Shown: positions 48,944 through 59,431 of the stretch, piece after piece
Layout of the letters: every line of letters begins with the position of its first letter
Position numbering within the stretch: position 1 is the first letter of the stretch
NCBI GenBank assembly: GCA_030824555.1
Contig: JAVBXK010000046.1
Coordinates: 1-64,000, forward strand
Direction: 5' to 3'
DNA length: 64,000 nucleotides
Origin: a bacterium
GTDB taxonomy: Bacteria > Pseudomonadota > Gammaproteobacteria > Burkholderiales > Burkholderiaceae_C
The notes under the pieces: generated by a model
Databases searched by the model: none
The model's input: only the letters and a program-made list of their open reading frames with translations
Told to the model about the DNA's origin: nothing
Translations under genes and position numbers: made by a program

Positions 48944-51889
48944 TCAGGCCGCCGCGCGCTGTTCACCCGCACCGTGCAGGTTGCTGGTGCAGCGCCCGCA
49001 CAGGCCAGGGTGGGCGGCGTCGTGGCCCACGTCGTCACGGTAGTGCCAGCAGCGTTCACATTTTTGGCTTTTTGAGGCTTCCACGCTTATCTGTATTGAG
49101 TTTCCAGCTATCAATTCAATGGCTGATGTGATGGTGACGAATTTCAGGTCATCCCCCAAGCTGGCCAGCAGTGCGTGGTCTTCGCTGGGCACAGTCAGCG
49201 TCACGTTGGCCTGCAGCGACGAGCCCACCGCGCCCGTGGTGCGCACGGCCTCGATTTCCTTGTTCACCAGATCGCGGATCTCGCGGATGCGTTGCCACTT
49301 GGTCAGCAGCGCCACCGATGCGGCGTTGGGCGCGCCATCGGCATTCACCACGCTGGCGGGCCAGGCGGTGTAGGTTTCCATGAAGATGGATTCGCTGTGC
49401 GGTTGCTCAGGCTGCCCCATGAAGCCCCAGGCCTCTTCGGCGGTGAAGCTCAGGAACGGGGCCATCCAGCGCACAAATGCCTGGGTGATCTGGTACAGCG
49501 CAGTCTGCGCACTGCGGCGCGCGATGGATTTGGGCGCTGTGGTGTACAGCCGGTCCTTCAGCACGTCGAGGTAGAAGCCACCCAGGTCTTCGCTGCAATA
49601 CAGCTGCAGCTTGGCCACCACGGGGTGGAACTCGTACTGTTCGTAGTGCGCCAGCACCTCGGCCTGGAACTGGGCGGCACGCGCCAGCGCGTAGCGGTCG
49701 ATTTCCAGCAGGTCGGCATCGGCCACGGTGTCGGTGGCGGGGTTGAAGTCGGAAATGTTGGCCAGCAAAAAGCGCAGCGTGTTGCGGATGCGGCGGTAGG
49801 CGTCCACCACGCGGGCCAGGATCTTGTCGTCGATGCCCAAGTCGCCCGAGTAGTCGGTGGAGGCGCACCACAGGCGGATGATTTCCGCGCCCATCTTGCT
49901 GCTGATGGTTTGCGGGGCCACCACGTTGCCCAGGCTTTTGCTCATTTTCAGGCCCTTGCCGTCCACGGTGAAGCCGTGGGTCAGCAGGCCCTTGTAAGGA
50001 GCACGTCCATACATGGCGCAGGCGGTCAGCAGCGAGCTGTGGAACCAGCCGCGGTGCTGGTCGTGGCCCTCCAGGTACAGGTCGGCCTCGCAGCCATCGC
50101 TGTGGGCGTGCAGCAGGTGGCCGTCGGCATCGCGCTGGCCGTGGCTGCCTTTCAGCACCGTGGTGTGGGTGGTGCCCGAGTCGAACCACACCTCCAGGAT
50201 GTCGGTGCTTTTTGTATAGCTGGCGGGGTCTGCCCCATCAGCGATGCGGGTCAAAATGTCTGCAACAGACAGCTTGCTCCACGCTTCGATCCCGCCCTGT
50301 TCCACCACGCTGGCGGCCAGGTCGACGATTTCGGGCGTGCGCGGGTGCGGCTCGGCCGTGTCCACGTGCAGCAAAAAGGGCAGGGGCACACCCCAGCTGC
50401 GCTGGCGGCTGATGCACCAGTCGGGCCGGTTGGCGATCATGTCGCGCAGGCGGCCTTTGCCGTTTTCAGGGAAAAAGCCCGTGTCTTCGATGGCGGACAG
50501 CGCGATCTGGCGCAGGGTTTGCGGCGCCTTGTCGGTGGTGAATATGCCGTCGCCTTCGTCCATGCGCACAAACCACTGGGCGGCAGCGCGGTAGATGACA
50601 GGGGTTTTGTGCCGCCAGCAGTGCGGGTAACTGTGGGTAATGATCTCGGTAGCCATCAGGCGTCCGTTGTCGCGCAGCGTGTCGATGATGACGGGGCAGG
50701 CTTTCCAGATGTTCATGCCACCGAACAGCGGCAGTTCTGCCTCGTACTGGCCGTTGCCTTGCACGGGGTTCAGGATGTCGTCGTAGGCAAAACCGTTGGC
50801 CACGCAGCTGTTGAAGTCGTCCACACCGTAGGCGGGCGACGAATGCACGATACCGGTGCCGTCGTCAGCGGTGGCGTAGTCTGCCAGGAACACGGGTGAC
50901 AGGCGGTTGAAGCCTTCGTGCACATGCGCCAGCGGGTGGCGGAAGTTGATTTTCTCCAGCTTGGCACCCTTGGCATGGGCAACGATGGTGCCTGCCAGCG
51001 CCTGGCCGTCTTCGCCAAATCGTGCCAGGCACTTTTCCACCAGCGTTTCAGCCAGGATCAGCAGTCCCTTGGGCGTGTCCACCAGCGCGTAGATCAGCTC
51101 GGGGTTCAGGTTGAGCGCCTGGTTGGCGGGAATGGTCCAGGCAGTGGTGGTCCAGATGACCACAAAGGCTTCTTTGGTCAAGCCGTGCAGGCCGAAGGCG
51201 GCGGCCAGCTTGTCGGGCTCGGCGCAGGGGAAAGCCACGTCGAGCGTCTGGCTCTTTTTGTCCTGGTATTCGATTTCGAATTCGGCGAGCGATGACCCAC
51301 AGTCAAAACACCAGTACACAGGCTTCAGGCCCCGGTACACAAAGCCGCGCTCCATCACGCGCTTGAAGGCGCGGATTTCGTTGGCCTCGGTGGCGAAATC
51401 CATGGTGCGGTAGGGGCGGTCCCACTGGCCCAGCACGCCCAGGCGTTTGAAGTCGGCCATTTGTTGCGCAATCTGCTCGGTGGCAAAGGCGCGGGCCTTG
51501 GCCTGCATGTCGTCACGGCTCAGGTTGCGGCCGTGCAGTTTTTCAATGGCGTTTTCAATCGGCAGACCGTGGCAGTCCCAGCCGGGGATGTACTGTGCGT
51601 CCATGCCCTTGAGTTGGCGGGCCTTGACGATCATGTCTTTCAGCACCTTGTTCACCGCATGGCCAATGTGGATCTGGCCATTGGCGTAGGGCGGGCCGTC
51701 GTGCAGGATGAACTTGGGTGCACCCTTGCGCGCTTCGCGCAGCTTGGCATACAGGCCGTTGTCTTCCCAGGCCTTCACCCAGCCCGGTTCGCGTTTGGGC
51801 AGGTCGCCACGCATGGGGAAGGGTGTGTCAGGCAGGTTCAGCGTGGCACGGTAGTCGGCTTTGGCAGCGGTTTGGGTGGATTCGGACAT
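48944..51889 (-). CDS. ileS: Isoleucyl-tRNA synthetase
   Basis: A 981-residue class I synthetase from ATG 51889, somewhat longer than the 938 of Escherichia coli. The HIGH motif is in [18 protein letters not shown] and the KMSKS motif in [10 protein letters not shown]. The editing domain lies between, and the C-terminal zinc ribbon has CERCWHY and CGRC. It charges tRNA-Ile and edits valine. Two AT-rich dispersed elements (49069-49117, just before the zinc ribbon, and 50208-50258, in the catalytic/editing part) lie in frame. ribF ends 160 bp upstream and lspA follows. Confidence 0.96.
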   Translation of the reverse strand: MSESTQTAAKADYRATLNLPDTPFPMRGDLPKREPGWVKAWEDNGLYAKLREARKGAPKFILHDGPPYANGQIHIGHAVNKVLKDMIVKARQLKGMDAQYIPGWDCHGLPIENAIEKLHGRNLSRDDMQAKARAFATEQIAQQMADFKRLGVLGQWDRPYRTMDFATEANEIRAFKRVMERGFVYRGLKPVYWCFDCGSSLAEFEIEYQDKKSQTLDVAFPCAEPDKLAAAFGLHGLTKEAFVVIWTTTAWTIPANQALNLNPELIYALVDTPKGLLILAETLVEKCLARFGEDGQALAGTIVAHAKGAKLEKINFRHPLAHVHEGFNRLSPVFLADYATADDGTGIVHSSPAYGVDDFNSCVANGFAYDDILNPVQGNGQYEAELPLFGGMNIWKACPVIIDTLRDNGRLMATEIITHSYPHCWRHKTPVIYRAAAQWFVRMDEGDGIFTTDKAPQTLRQIALSAIEDTGFFPENGKGRLRDMIANRPDWCISRQRSWGVPLPFLLHVDTAEPHPRTPEIVDLAASVVEQGGIEAWSKLSVADILTRIADGADPASYTKSTDILEVWFDSGTTHTTVLKGSHGQRDADGHLLHAHSDGCEADLYLEGHDQHRGWFHSSLLTACAMYGRAPYKGLLTHGFTVDGKGLKMSKSLGNVVAPQTISSKMGAEIIRLWCASTDYSGDLGIDDKILARVVDAYRRIRNTLRFLLANISDFNPATDTVADADLLEIDRYALARAAQFQAEVLAHYEQYEFHPVVAKLQLYCSEDLGGFYLDVLKDRLYTTAPKSIARRSAQTALYQITQAFVRWMAPFLSFTAEEAWGFMGQPEQPHSESIFMETYTAWPASVVNADGAPNAASVALLTKWQRIREIRDLVNKEIEAVRTTGAVGSSLQANVTLTVPSEDHALLASLGDDLKFVTITSAIELIAGNSIQISVEASKSQKCERCWHYRDDVGHDAAHPGLCGRCTSNLHGAGEQRAAA
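49069..49117 (+). repeat. Dispersed AT-rich element, copy 6 (inside ileS, antisense)
   Basis: TTTTTGAGGCTTCCA is followed by CGCTT, 18 nt, then GCTATCAATT on the plus strand, opposite to ileS. It is translated in ileS as [20 protein letters not shown], just before the zinc ribbon. Confidence 0.5.
50208..50258 (-). repeat. Dispersed AT-rich element, copy 7 (inside ileS, sense)
   Basis: On the minus strand TTTTGACCCGCAT is followed by CGCTG, 18 nt, then GCTATACAAAAA. It is the most GC-rich and diverged copy, but it keeps the spacing. Confidence 0.38.
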
Positions 51890-52049
51890 GGTGTGGAAGT
51901 GGAACGCAGCGTTGACGGGCTCGGCCCGGCCAGATGGCGCGGGTGTGAAATGGGGTGGCGGTGGGGGTGGGGCCGTTGGCACCGAACCGGGCCGAAACGG
52001 CGCGCGGTACGGGGCGTGCGGCAGGGGCAGTTGCCCCAACATGCCAGCT

Positions 52050-53141
52050 CTAAATTCGGTCGCGCGTGGTCTGGCGACGGGTTTGGGTGTGGGTTTGCGT
52101 GGAGGCGAACGCGCCCGATGCAAAGTAGGCACGCGCGTCTGCGCAGTCCTTGGCGATGCCCGTTGTCAGGGCGTCGAGACTGGCGTACTTCAGTTCGTCA
52201 TGCAGTTTGTGCAGCAGTTCCACGCGGATGATTTTACCGTAGGCCTCCCGGTGGCCGTTGACCAGGGGCAGGCTGGCCGTCACCTCGGCGGGCCAGTCGA
52301 GGCAATGCGTCTCCAGCAGCACCCGTCCGCCGTTCGCGTCGCCAGGGTCAAGCGAGGGCCGCACCCCCAGGTTGGCCACGCCTGACAGCGCCGGTGCCTG
52401 CGGGTCAGGGTGCAGGCCATGCACTTTCACGGCAAAAATACCGCTGGCAGCGGGCTTCCAGTGGGCAAACCGCAGGTTCAGGGTTCTGAACCCGTCACCC
52501 ACACCCGGTGCGCTGGCACCCAGCTCGCGGCCCAGCTTGCGCCCGTGCACCACGTGGCCGGAGATGCTGTAGGGCCTGCCCAGCAGCGCCGCCACGTCGG
52601 CCATGCGGCTGTCTGCCAGCGCTTCGCGCACCGCCGAGCTGGACACGCGCAGGCCATGCACCTCGTAAGACTGCATGCGCGCCACATCGAAACCTTGTGC
52701 CTCGCCAGCGGCATCGAGCATGGCGTAGTCGCCCAGTCGGCCTTTGCCAAAGCGGAAGTCGTCGCCCACCAGCACGTAGCGCGCCTCCAGTCCGGCCAGC
52801 AGGGTGTCGGCAATGAAGGCCTCGGCTGGCTGGCTGGCCAGGTGTGCGTTGAAGGGCAGCACCACGCATTCGTCTACGCCACAGCGTTCCAACTCTTTGA
52901 GCTTGTCGCGCAGCGTGGCAATGCGGGCCGGGGCCAGCTCGGGTTTGTGGTGCACGGCGGCAAAATAGTCGCGCGGGTGCGGCTCGAACGTCATGACGCA
53001 ACTGGGCACGCCACGGTGACGGGCTTCGTTGTTCAGCAACGCCAGCATGGCCTGGTGGCCACGGTGCACGCCGTCAAAATTGCCGATGGTGAGTGCGCGA
53101 CCGCCGGGGGGCAGGCGGTGCAAGCCTCTGTAGATTTTCAT
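52050..53141 (-). CDS. ribF: Bifunctional riboflavin kinase/FAD synthetase
   Basis: A 363-aa protein from ATG 53141. The N-terminal FAD synthetase half has [37 protein letters not shown] and the [10 protein letters not shown] segment. The C-terminal flavokinase half has [20 protein letters not shown] and the strand [11 protein letters not shown]. It makes FMN and FAD from riboflavin in the cytoplasm. The last 30 residues are a Thr/Gln/Arg-rich tail not needed for activity. ileS follows 160 bp downstream, as is usual in beta- and gammaproteobacteria. Confidence 0.94.
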   Translation of the reverse strand: MKIYRGLHRLPPGGRALTIGNFDGVHRGHQAMLALLNNEARHRGVPSCVMTFEPHPRDYFAAVHHKPELAPARIATLRDKLKELERCGVDECVVLPFNAHLASQPAEAFIADTLLAGLEARYVLVGDDFRFGKGRLGDYAMLDAAGEAQGFDVARMQSYEVHGLRVSSSAVREALADSRMADVAALLGRPYSISGHVVHGRKLGRELGASAPGVGDGFRTLNLRFAHWKPAASGIFAVKVHGLHPDPQAPALSGVANLGVRPSLDPGDANGGRVLLETHCLDWPAEVTASLPLVNGHREAYGKIIRVELLHKLHDELKYASLDALTTGIAKDCADARAYFASGAFASTQTHTQTRRQTTRDRI

Positions 53142-53415
53142 GTGAACACGGGTGATGGGGCGGGCTGCGGATGCGTGACCTCTCGTCACTCTATATTGAC
53201 ACACTGGCTCGGCCGGGCAGCAGGGGTTTGCACCTGTCCGGATGTGCTGCAACCGTCGACACGGCGAACACCCGCCTGCACAGGAAAACTCCCTGGGCCC
53301 AGCCTGGGTTGCCAGGCATCGCCGAAAGCTTGTGTGGTGCAAAATGGAAAGCAACGGAGCTGGCGACTGACAGCCTGCCCCCAGCCCGACGATCAGCCTG
53401 TTTTTGCGATGTTTC

Positions 53416-55599
<2,184 letters not shown>

Positions 55600-55605
55600 G
55601 TCCCG

Positions 55606-55625
55606 CCCCAGCATGCACGCTGGGG
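55606..55625 (+). terminator. Hairpin after the hybrid histidine kinase gene
   Basis: CCCCAGC and GCTGGGG form a 7-bp GC stem around ATGCAC, 6 bp after the stop codon at 55599. The following bases are G-rich rather than T-rich, so it is a weak terminator candidate, reinforced by the palindromic 78-bp repeats just beyond. Confidence 0.5.
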
Positions 55626-55645
55626 CGCTTGGGGGTGATCATGAG

Positions 55646-55876
55646 CCAGCGCCGGGCCGTCCCAAGCTGGCGAAGGCCCCCTCGGGGGGCAGCGACTGAA
55701 AGGAGTGAGGGGGCTTGGGTCATCCAGCGCCGGGCCGTCCCAAGCTGGCGAAGGCCCCCTCGGGGGGCAGCGACTGAAAGGAGTGTGGGGGCTTGGGTCA
55801 TCCAGCGCCGGGCCGTCCCAAGCTGGCGAAGGCCCCCTCGGGGGCAGCGACTGAAAGGAGTGTGGGGGCTTGGGTC
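55646..55876. repeat. Three tandem copies of a 78-bp GC-rich repeat
   Basis: Units begin CCAGCGCCGGGCCGTCCCAA at 55646, 55724 and 55802 with a strict 78-bp period. Each contains the palindrome CCCCCTCGGGGGG and ends GGGGGCTTGGGTC. Copy 1 differs from copy 2 at one base; copy 3 lacks one G in the G-run. The array fills the gap between a plus-strand gene and the minus-strand acyl-CoA dehydrogenase, 2 bp from the latter's stop codon. Similar single units are, as I recall, spread between genes of related bacteria. The near-identity suggests recent tandem duplication; it may act as a bidirectional terminator. Confidence 0.9.
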
Positions 55877-55878
55877 GC

Positions 55879-57003
55879 TCACGCGAAGACGCCCGCCGTT
55901 TCCTGCATGCCTTCGCTGACCTTGCCCAGGTGGTGCAAGGTGTCGCCAAAGGTCATTTCCATTTGCGTGAGCGTCTTGAAGCAATGGCTGCCGATGTACT
56001 CGTCGGTCACGCCGATGCCACCGTGCAGCTGCACCGACTGCTGGCCCACGAAGCGCATGGACTGCCCCAGTTGCACCTTGGCGCGCGAGACGGCCATGCT
56101 GCGTTCCGCATCTGGCGCATTGAGCTTGAGCGTGGCGTAGTAACTCATGCTGCGGGCCAGCTCGACCTGCATCTTCACATCGGCCAGGCGGTGGCGCAGC
56201 GCTTGAAAACTGGCAATGGCCACGCCGAACTGCTTGCGGGTGTTCAGGTACTCGGCCGTCAGGGCCAGGGTTTTGTCCATCACACCCACGGCTTGGGCGC
56301 ACAGGGCTGCGGTGCCCACGTCGTTCGCCTGCTGCAGGGCACGCAGACCATCTCGCGTCAGCAGCGTGGCGGGCGTGTTGGCCAAGGTGACGTTGGCGGC
56401 ACGGCTGCCGTCCTGACACAGGTGCCCAGTGGTGGTGGCACTGGCTGCACCGCGCGCCACCAGGAACAGCGCCATTTCGGGGCCGCTCTCGCCGTCCAGC
56501 ATGGCGGGCACGATCCAGGCATCGGCCTGGTCACCTGCGGGAACCATGTTTTTGATAGCTGTTACCACATATGAATCATGCGCTGAAGCCGATTTTGATG
56601 TGCATTTTTCAAATGCGTAGCGTGCGCCACGTTCCTGTTGGGCCAGCACCACCAGTACATCGCCCGATGCGATGCGAGGCAGCCACTGTGCCTGCACGTC
56701 TGCGGGGGCGTGGGTCAGTGCCACGGTGGCCATCAGGCTTTGAGCCAGCGGCTCCAGCACCAGGCCACGGCCCAGCTCTTCCATGGCCACCATGGCATCC
56801 ACAAAGCCCAGGCCCATGCCGTCGTGCGCTTCGGGCACCAGCAGTGCAGTCAGGCCCAGCTCGGCCAGTTCACTATAGGCGGTGCGGTCGAAGCCACCGG
56901 CTGCGGTGATGGCGCGGCGGCGCTCGAAGGTGTAGCCCTTGTCCACCCAGCGGGTGACGGCATCGCGCAGCTGTTGCTGGTCGTCGGAAAAATCAAAGTC
57001 CAT
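55879..57003 (-). CDS. Acyl-CoA dehydrogenase family protein
   Basis: A 374-residue flavoprotein. The N-terminal helical domain is DFDFSDDQQQLRDAVTRWVD. The C-terminal part shows RKQFGVAIASFQALRHRLAD and SVQLHGGIGVTDEYIGSHCF. It is the second of two consecutive acyl-CoA dehydrogenase genes (135 bp gap), so a heteromeric enzyme is possible, as in the catabolic island. The substrate is unknown. An AT-rich dispersed element at 56549-56597 lies in frame in the central beta domain, before the segment DQADAWIVPAM. Confidence 0.92.
   Translation of the reverse strand: MDFDFSDDQQQLRDAVTRWVDKGYTFERRRAITAAGGFDRTAYSELAELGLTALLVPEAHDGMGLGFVDAMVAMEELGRGLVLEPLAQSLMATVALTHAPADVQAQWLPRIASGDVLVVLAQQERGARYAFEKCTSKSASAHDSYVVTAIKNMVPAGDQADAWIVPAMLDGESGPEMALFLVARGAASATTTGHLCQDGSRAANVTLANTPATLLTRDGLRALQQANDVGTAALCAQAVGVMDKTLALTAEYLNTRKQFGVAIASFQALRHRLADVKMQVELARSMSYYATLKLNAPDAERSMAVSRAKVQLGQSMRFVGQQSVQLHGGIGVTDEYIGSHCFKTLTQMEMTFGDTLHHLGKVSEGMQETAGVFA
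56549..56597 (-). repeat. Dispersed AT-rich element, copy 8 (inside acyl-CoA dehydrogenase, sense)
   Basis: On the minus strand CAAAATCGGCTTCAG is followed by CGCAT, 18 nt, then GCTATCAAAAA. It is in frame and much AT-richer than its surroundings. GGCTTC matches copies 1 and 6. Confidence 0.48.
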
Positions 57004-57075
57004 GTGATGTACTCCTGTGGTCGGCTTGCTTTGGCATCTTGATGCCGTTCATGTCCAACGAAGTTCTGAGTGGAA

Positions 57076-57092
57076 CCCCCGCTTGGAGGGGG
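57076..57092. other. Short GC hairpin between two acyl-CoA dehydrogenase genes
   Basis: CCCCC (57076-57080) and GGGGG (57088-57092) form a 5-bp stem with a 7-nt loop in the 135-bp gap between the two genes. It resembles the palindromic centre of the 78-bp repeat and may be a decayed copy. Nothing else is visible in the gap. Confidence 0.35.
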
Positions 57093-57138
57093 CATGGGGG
57101 AGCAGTCGGGTCGCGCTTGGCGCGGACCCTGTGGGGTG

Positions 57139-58353
57139 TCAGCCCAACAGGGTCTGAGCCACGATGTTGCGTTGCACCTCATTGCTACCGCCGTAGATGG
57201 TGGTTTTGCGCATGTTGAAGTAGGTGCTGGCCAGCGGGGCGTTGTCCACGTTGCCGCCGGGGAACTCGGTCAGGCCCAGGGCACCACCTTCCACTTGATC
57301 GCCTTGCCAGCCGGCTTCCATGGCATCAAAGATGTAGGGCAGGCTGTAGGGGCCAGCGGCCAGCATCATCAGCTCGGCATAGCGTTGCTGGATTTCGCTG
57401 CCGCGAATCTTCAGCAGACCCGCCAGGTCGAGTGACGGTTTGCCGCTTTTCTCGGCGCTCAGCACGCGCAGCACCAGCATTTCAAGTGCGACCACGTCCA
57501 CTTCCAGCAGCGCAATCTGGTCACGGAAGCGCATGTCTTCCCACACGCCTTCGGCTTTGGCAATGCGCTTCAGGCGTTCCAGCTCGCGCTTGGCGCGGTT
57601 CACGTCGGCAATGTTGGTGCGCTCGTGGGCCAGCAGGTATTTGGCGTAGTTCCAGCCCTTGTTCTCTTCGCCAATCAGGTTCTCGGCGGGCACTTCGACG
57701 TTGTCGAACCACACCTCGTTGACCTCGCACTCACCGTCCAGCAATTTGATGGGGCGCACGGTCACGCCGGGGCTTTTCATGTCGATCAGCAGGAAGCTGA
57801 TGCCCGCCTGGGGCTTGCACTGCGTGTCGGTGCGCACCAGACAAAAGATCCATTCGCCGTACTGGCCGAGCGTGGTCCAGGTTTTCTGGCCGTTGACGAT
57901 GTACTTGTCGCCCACTTTTTCTGCGCGGGTTTTGACCGATGCCAGGTCAGAGCCTGAACCGGGCTCGCTGTAACCCTGGCTCCACCACACTTCGCCGCTT
58001 GCGATGCCGGGTAGGAAGCGCTGGTGCTGTTCGGCGTTGCCGAACGCCATGATGACGGGGGCCACCATCACCGGGCCGAAGGGCACGATGCGTGGCGCAC
58101 CCGCCAGCGCGCATTCTTCTTCGAACAGGTGTTTTTCAATGGCTGTCCAGCCAGGGCCGCCGAACTGCTTGGGCCAGCCGAAGCCCAGCCAGCCTTTGCT
58201 GCCCAGTATCTTGGCCCAGCGTTGCAAGTCGTCGCGGCTCAGGCGCAGCGCGTTATGTACCTTGTGGGCGATGTCAGCGGGCAGGTTGGCGCGGACCCAG
58301 GCGCGCACCTCCTCGCGAAACCGTTGTTCTTCGGGCGTGAAAGCCAGATCCAT
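57139..58353 (-). CDS. Acyl-CoA dehydrogenase family protein (larger partner)
   Basis: A 404-aa acyl-CoA dehydrogenase. QGYSEPGSGSDLASVKTRAE and IVNGQKTWTTLGQYGEW mark the flavin and substrate region. The C-terminus is IYGGSNEVQRNIVAQTLLG. It is a close relative in sequence pattern of the enzyme at 34563-35756, so the organism carries at least two such two-gene acyl-CoA dehydrogenase sets in 24 kb. It is first in a two-gene minus-strand group. The substrate is not known. Confidence 0.93.
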   Translation of the reverse strand: MDLAFTPEEQRFREEVRAWVRANLPADIAHKVHNALRLSRDDLQRWAKILGSKGWLGFGWPKQFGGPGWTAIEKHLFEEECALAGAPRIVPFGPVMVAPVIMAFGNAEQHQRFLPGIASGEVWWSQGYSEPGSGSDLASVKTRAEKVGDKYIVNGQKTWTTLGQYGEWIFCLVRTDTQCKPQAGISFLLIDMKSPGVTVRPIKLLDGECEVNEVWFDNVEVPAENLIGEENKGWNYAKYLLAHERTNIADVNRAKRELERLKRIAKAEGVWEDMRFRDQIALLEVDVVALEMLVLRVLSAEKSGKPSLDLAGLLKIRGSEIQQRYAELMMLAAGPYSLPYIFDAMEAGWQGDQVEGGALGLTEFPGGNVDNAPLASTYFNMRKTTIYGGSNEVQRNIVAQTLLG

Positions 58354-58505
58354 GCGTCGTCTCCTGCTGTGATGTGAACGTCAGCCTTGGTAGGGGCAGC
58401 GCAGGTTTTAGCACGGTCGTTCGATTTTGCGTTGTCCAGCACGGGACAGATTCGGGTTTCCACGGGTGTGGCCATGGTTCCCGCTACCGGTGGTGTCGGC
58501 GCGGG

Positions 58506-58536
58506 CCTGGCCAACGGGCTGTGCCCGTTGGCCAGG
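58506..58536. other. Perfect 14-bp hairpin in a 243-bp intergenic region
   Basis: CCTGGCCAACGGGC and GCCCGTTGGCCAGG are exact reverse complements around a 3-nt loop. It lies 61 bp beyond the YceH-family stop and 152 bp before the acyl-CoA dehydrogenase start, both minus strand. There is no T-run on either strand. A Rho-aided terminator, mRNA stabiliser or mobile palindromic remnant are all possible. The rest of 58354-58596 shows no gene. Confidence 0.6.
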
Positions 58537-58596
58537 TGCTGGCTGTTGCCGTTGCCGACGTCGCCGTGTTGGCTGACGGCATCCGACCCCGTGTCG

Positions 58597-59286
58597 TCAG
58601 CTGCCGTCGGGTGACACGCCCAATTGCGCACACAGGTTGGCCACGGTTTGCTGCAGTGCGGCCACCTCGGTCTCCAGCATGACCACGCGGCGGGTGAGGG
58701 CAATCACGTCTTCTTCCGTCGCGCCCGATGCACCTGCGCCGCCAGCGGCTTGGCTCATGTCCACCTCGCCACACATCAGGTGCGCCCAGCGCTGTTCGCG
58801 GGCACCGGGTGCACGCGGCAGCTTCACCACCAGCGGGCCGCCTTTTTCTTCTGAGCGGTCTTGCAGCTCTTCCAGAAACGCATCGACCGACGAAATGTCG
58901 GCAAAGCGGTACCAGCGCTCGCTGTTGATGCGCAACTCGCCCGCCGTCTGTGGACCGCGCAGCATCAGCAGGCCCAGCAGCACGGCAGACTGTTCGGGTA
59001 CACCCACGCCGCGCATGAAGTTGTGGCTGTAGCGGGGCACGCGCGCACCGCTGTTCTCCACCACCAAGGCCAGGCCTTTCAGTTCGTCAATGGCCTCGGC
59101 CACCTGACCTTCGGTCAGGTTCATCACCGGGTCGCGGGTGGTTTTCTGGTTGCAGCCAGTCAGCAAGGCTTGCATCGACAGTGGGTAACTGTCGGGCACG
59201 GTGCGTGCCTTTTCCATCAGCGTGCCCAGCACGCGGGCTTCAATGGGGGTGAGGGGGCGTAGGTGCATGGGATGGGTCTGGTTCAT
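58597..59286 (-). CDS. YceH/DUF480-family protein
   Basis: A 229-residue protein from ATG 59286; ATG 59268 is an alternative. Its two winged-helix-like domains show [20 protein letters not shown] followed by [20 protein letters not shown], then [20 protein letters not shown]. The C-terminal 30 residues form a coiled coil ([20 protein letters not shown]). The family is widely conserved, and its function is not settled; a regulatory role is suspected. It is followed by a strong hairpin. Confidence 0.92.
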   Translation of the reverse strand: MNQTHPMHLRPLTPIEARVLGTLMEKARTVPDSYPLSMQALLTGCNQKTTRDPVMNLTEGQVAEAIDELKGLALVVENSGARVPRYSHNFMRGVGVPEQSAVLLGLLMLRGPQTAGELRINSERWYRFADISSVDAFLEELQDRSEEKGGPLVVKLPRAPGAREQRWAHLMCGEVDMSQAAGGAGASGATEEDVIALTRRVVMLETEVAALQQTVANLCAQLGVSPDGS

Positions 59287-59431
59287 GACGTGGATCGGGG
59301 AGCGCGTGGGCGGGATTGTCCTCTTGGTCGCACAGTCCGTGTGGCGGCTACCGAATTGAATCTCAAACCCCGTTTCGACCACATGGCGGTATAAACCGCA
59401 GAACAATTCGGGTGTTCAGGGAGAACAGTTC

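Noticed and set aside
49175-50899. 574-codon plus-strand frame across ileS
   Set aside because: Antisense to conserved ileS sequence; no ribosome site or domain.
55646-55876. Three direct repeats considered as a CRISPR array
   Set aside because: Repeats are head-to-tail with no unique spacers, a 78-bp period and no cas genes nearby.
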